Assembly (NCBI GenBank): GCA_048265185.1
Contig: JBLXBZ010000002.1
Coordinates: 310,001 to 374,000, forward strand
DNA from: JBLXBZ01 sp048265185
GTDB taxonomy: Bacteria > Pseudomonadota > Alphaproteobacteria > Rhizobiales > Stappiaceae
DNA length: 64,000 nucleotides
Direction: 5' to 3'
The number at the start of each line of letters is the position of its first letter. Within the stretch, counting starts at the first letter, position 1. This document shows, in pieces, positions 61,577-64,000 of this stretch. Made by a program: the position numbers and the translations under genes. The notes beneath the pieces are model-generated. The model ran no database searches. It saw nothing but the letters and a program-made list of their open reading frames with translations, and was not told the origin of the DNA.

Positions 61577-62884
61577 ATGACGCAGCATATTCCCTCATCC
61601 GCTTTTGAAGGCGCTGATCTTGATCTGGAGGCTTCGGGCTTCGAAGCGAAGTCTGAAGCCTTGTCCATATTGATCGAGCGTGGTTTCGTTCATCAATGCA
61701 CCGATCTGGCGGGGCTGGACGAGCGATTGGCGAAAGGGCCCGTGACCCTTTACGTAGGTTTCGACGCCACCGCCGCCAGCCTGCATGTGGGGCATCTTCT
61801 GCCCTTGATGGCCATGCGTTGGCTGCAAAAGCTTGGGCACTGGCCGATTGTGGTTCTTGGCGGCGGCACCAGCCTCATTGGCGATCCAAGTCAGAGGAGC
61901 GATGCGCGTCCTTTGTTGGAGCAAACCCAGATTGACGTGAACGTAGCCGGGATTCACCGAACAGTGGCGCGTCTTTTCGATCTGTCTCCAGAGGCCGGTG
62001 GTCGAATCGTCAATAACGCTGAGTGGCTGACTGAATTCAGGTTTCTGGAGTTCCTGCGGGATTACGGCTCGCAGTTCACGATTAATCGGATGTTGTCCTT
62101 TGAGGCGGTGAAGTCGCGGTTGGACGCGCAGGCCCCGCTTACCGTTCTTGAGTTCTGCTACATGATGTTGCAGGCCGTTGATTTTCTGGAGCTTTCAAAG
62201 CGCTATGATTGCGAGTTGCAACTGGGCGGCTCCGATCAATGGGGTAACATCATTAATGGTGTGGAGCTCGGCCGTAAAACCGATGGACGCCAATTGACGG
62301 GGCTGACCGTGCCATTATTGACCACCGCGTCTGGCGCAAAGATGGGCAAGAGCGCGGCTGGCGCCGTATGGCTTGATCCAGAACGCTTGCCGCCCTTCGC
62401 TTTTTGGCAGTTCTGGAGAAATACGGATGACGCCGACATTGCTAGGTTCTTGAAACTTTTCACCGAATTGCCCATTGGAGAAATCAAACGACTGTCCGAG
62501 CTTGAGGGCGCGGAGTTGAATGAGGCCAAGAAAATTTTGGCGACGCAGGTCACCGCCCTTATTCACGGTCCCGATATAGCCCGGGTTTGTCTGGAGCAAG
62601 GGGAGGCGCTATTCGCCGGCCGTGAGGGGGAAAGCGAGCCGACGCACCGTTTGGCGCTATCCGACCTTGCCAAGTCGCTTGGTTTACTGGATCTGCTGGT
62701 CAAATTGTCTTTCGCTGAGTCCAAAAGCGACGCTCGGCGGTTGGTTCAAGGCGGAGCCGTGCGGCTCAACGGGCATTTGATCGAGAATGAGCGTCGGGTC
62801 ATCGGCGAGGGAGACTTGTCTTCGCGTGAACGATTGACCGTGGCCGTGGGGAAGCGGCGCAAGGCGCTGGTGGAGTTCCCGTAA
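61577..62884 (+). CDS. tyrS: tyrosyl-tRNA synthetase
   Basis: A class I synthetase of 435 residues. HVGH (70-73) in TAASLHVGHLLPLM is the HIGH motif and KMGKS (255-259) the KMSKS motif; YVGFDATAASLHVG, QLGGSDQWGNIINGVEL and the C-terminal S4 domain (SKSDARRLVQGGAVRLNGHL) complete the bacterial TyrRS pattern. Residues 1-30 form an extra N terminus beyond the E. coli enzyme. No T-box is visible, as expected for a proteobacterium. Confidence 0.96.
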   Translation: MTQHIPSSAFEGADLDLEASGFEAKSEALSILIERGFVHQCTDLAGLDERLAKGPVTLYVGFDATAASLHVGHLLPLMAMRWLQKLGHWPIVVLGGGTSLIGDPSQRSDARPLLEQTQIDVNVAGIHRTVARLFDLSPEAGGRIVNNAEWLTEFRFLEFLRDYGSQFTINRMLSFEAVKSRLDAQAPLTVLEFCYMMLQAVDFLELSKRYDCELQLGGSDQWGNIINGVELGRKTDGRQLTGLTVPLLTTASGAKMGKSAAGAVWLDPERLPPFAFWQFWRNTDDADIARFLKLFTELPIGEIKRLSELEGAELNEAKKILATQVTALIHGPDIARVCLEQGEALFAGREGESEPTHRLALSDLAKSLGLLDLLVKLSFAESKSDARRLVQGGAVRLNGHLIENERRVIGEGDLSSRERLTVAVGKRRKALVEFP

Positions 62885-62943
62885 ACGCCGCCCTGGCCGA
62901 TATGAAAGGGGGGGGGAGCCATTGGTTTCTTTCGCTCCCGTCA

Positions 62944-62974
62944 TAAAAAAACCCCGGCCAAATGTTGGCCGGGG
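62944..62974 (-). terminator. Rho-independent terminator of ccrM
   Basis: Read on the minus strand, CCCCGGCCAA (62974-62965), loop CAT, TTGGCCGGGG (62961-62952), then seven T residues. The stem is perfect over ten pairs and lies 29 bases after the ccrM stop codon. Confidence 0.9.
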
Positions 62975-63002
62975 CGTCGCCGCCGCGGGGAATTCGCGAG
63001 GC

Positions 63003-64000
63003 TCACGAACTGCTGGTTGGCAGTCCGGATCTGATTTTCTGGCGCAGAACGTCAATAGGCTCCAGCGCGCCTTCCTGACGGATGTGCCAGAAGGTCCAGC
63101 CATTACATGCTTCAGCGCCTTGAACGAGGGCGCCGACCTTGTGGATGGAGCCAGTGTGGTCACCGCTGACAAGCGAGCCGTCGACGCGAACTTTCGCCCG
63201 GTGACGCCCCTTGGCGCATGTGAGCTCGGCTCCGGGCTTGAGCATGCCGTTTTCCAGAAGATTTCCAAACGGCACTCGGGGTAATGCTCGTTTGCCGCGG
63301 GTTACTTCCAGAATGTTCTCGTTGGCCGGCGTGACCCCGTCAATGCGCTTGGTGGCGGCGTCAATATAGCTTTGCTCTCGCTCGACTCCGACAAAATGGC
63401 GGCCAAGTTTTTTCGCCACCGCGCCGGTGGTTCCCGTTCCAAAGAAAGGATCGAGAATGACGTCGCCCTGATTACTTGCCGCGAGCAACACCCGGTACAG
63501 AAGACTTTCAGGTTTCTGGGTCGGATGAACCTTTTGACCTTCGTCGTCCTTCAGACGCTCGCCGCCAGTGCATAGCGGCAAAGTCCAATCGGAGCGCATT
63601 TGAAGGTCGTCGTTGAAGGTCTTCAAAGCTTCGTAATTGAACGTGTATTTCGAGCTTTTTGACGGCGTGGCCCAGATCATGGTCTCATGGGCGTTGGTGA
63701 ACCGTTTGCCGCGAAAGTTCGGCATGGGGTTCGACTTCAGCCAGACGACGTCATTCAAAATCCAATACCCAAGATCTTGCAGGATCGAGCCGACCCGGAA
63801 GATATTATGGTAGGAACCGATCACCCAAATAGAACCGTCTGGTTTCAATACGCGTTTGACCGCCATCAACCAAGCGCGGGTGAAGGCGTCATAGGCGTCG
63901 AAACTGTCGAACTGATCCCAATGGTCGTCGCACGCGTCAACCTTTGAGTGATCTGGACGAGTTAAATCTCCGCCAAGTTGTAAATTATAAGGCGGGTCAG
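63003..64000 (-). CDS. ccrM: cell-cycle adenine DNA methyltransferase CcrM (N terminus outside window)
   Basis: CcrM methylates adenine in GANTC. The frame is open to the window edge and begins there with DPPYNLQLGGDLTRPDHSKV, containing the catalytic DPPY motif of beta-class enzymes. Further on are VLKPDGSIWVIGSYHNIFRV, LDPFFGTGTTGAVAKKLGR with the SAM-binding FxGxG, and VGVEREQ. The last 85 residues (GAELTCAKGRHRAKVRVDGS, SGDHTGSIHKVGALV, WTFWHIRQEGALEPIDVLR) form the RAMA-type domain typical of CcrM. The first 15-30 residues are missing. A perfect terminator follows the stop. Confidence 0.93.
   Translation of the reverse strand, partial: DPPYNLQLGGDLTRPDHSKVDACDDHWDQFDSFDAYDAFTRAWLMAVKRVLKPDGSIWVIGSYHNIFRVGSILQDLGYWILNDVVWLKSNPMPNFRGKRFTNAHETMIWATPSKSSKYTFNYEALKTFNDDLQMRSDWTLPLCTGGERLKDDEGQKVHPTQKPESLLYRVLLAASNQGDVILDPFFGTGTTGAVAKKLGRHFVGVEREQSYIDAATKRIDGVTPANENILEVTRGKRALPRVPFGNLLENGMLKPGAELTCAKGRHRAKVRVDGSLVSGDHTGSIHKVGALVQGAEACNGWTFWHIRQEGALEPIDVLRQKIRSGLPTSSS

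Noticed and set aside
1..64000. CRISPR array, insertion sequence, prophage or integrative element
   Set aside because: No regularly spaced repeats, transposase, integrase or phage structural gene was seen; codon use and gene order look uniform and chromosomal.
1..64000. tRNA or rRNA genes
   Set aside because: I scanned intergenic gaps for T-loop and anticodon-stem patterns by eye and found none; a tRNAscan-type search would settle this.

Overview
This window looks like an ordinary chromosomal core region of an alphaproteobacterium, most likely of the order Hyphomicrobiales (Rhizobiales). The evidence is a porin of the rhizobial Omp2b type, an IalB-like protein, small proteins typical of that order (DUF2093, DUF4170, DUF6101), a glycine decarboxylase split into two subunits, the coxB-coxA-ctaB-(55-aa ORF)-ctaG-coxC order, and a CcrM-type adenine methyltransferase. 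I cannot name a genus. Both window ends cut genes: a TadG-like VWA protein on the left and ccrM on the right. I saw no tRNA, rRNA, CRISPR array, insertion sequence or prophage.

Layout. 0-9 kb: surface and motility functions (TadG-like protein, an orphan response regulator, a TipF-like degenerate EAL protein, a pair of secreted M16 peptidase homologues, CheZ and CheY). 9-25 kb: housekeeping (ribF, an EamA transporter, ileS, lspA with a lipoprotein gene, a porin, rsmD-rluB, tadA, a patatin, purD, a membrane diguanylate cyclase, ubiA). 25-35 kb: envelope block (DUF6101, pmbA, a CysQ-like phosphatase, DUF4170, DUF374 acyltransferase, waaA, lpxK, DUF2093), then a zinc exporter, a HAD hydrolase, tldD and an IalB-like gene. 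36-43 kb: aa3-type cytochrome c oxidase with heme O synthase, copper chaperone, DUF983 and SURF1. 43-56 kb: peroxiredoxin with a DsbD-alpha-like protein, YqgE, thrC, an M16 peptidase, an acetyltransferase, a large GGDEF-EAL protein, a lipid kinase, rnhA, thrB, ispH and a lipoprotein. 56-61 kb: a tandem glycine riboswitch followed by gcvT-gcvH-gcvPA-gcvPB. 61-64 kb: tyrS and ccrM.

How the genes work together. LpxK and WaaA finish Kdo-lipid A, and their neighbours are translationally coupled to them. PmbA (TldE) and TldD would form one heterodimeric protease although their genes are about 6 kb apart on opposite strands. LspA sits next to a predicted lipoprotein that would need its activity. Three proteins concern cyclic di-GMP: a probable receptor (TipF-like), a probable synthase with an intact inhibitory site, and a GGDEF-EAL protein that should act only as a phosphodiesterase. 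Three GANTC sites, the CcrM target, lie within 53 bp just upstream of the TipF-like gene, and ccrM itself is in this window.

I found no clearly new multi-gene system. The best leads are the GANTC cluster with its palindrome, the transporter-like sensor domain of the diguanylate cyclase, the strong stem between ileS and lspA, terminators inside the cytochrome oxidase cluster, and a 55-codon gene hidden between ctaB and ctaG.
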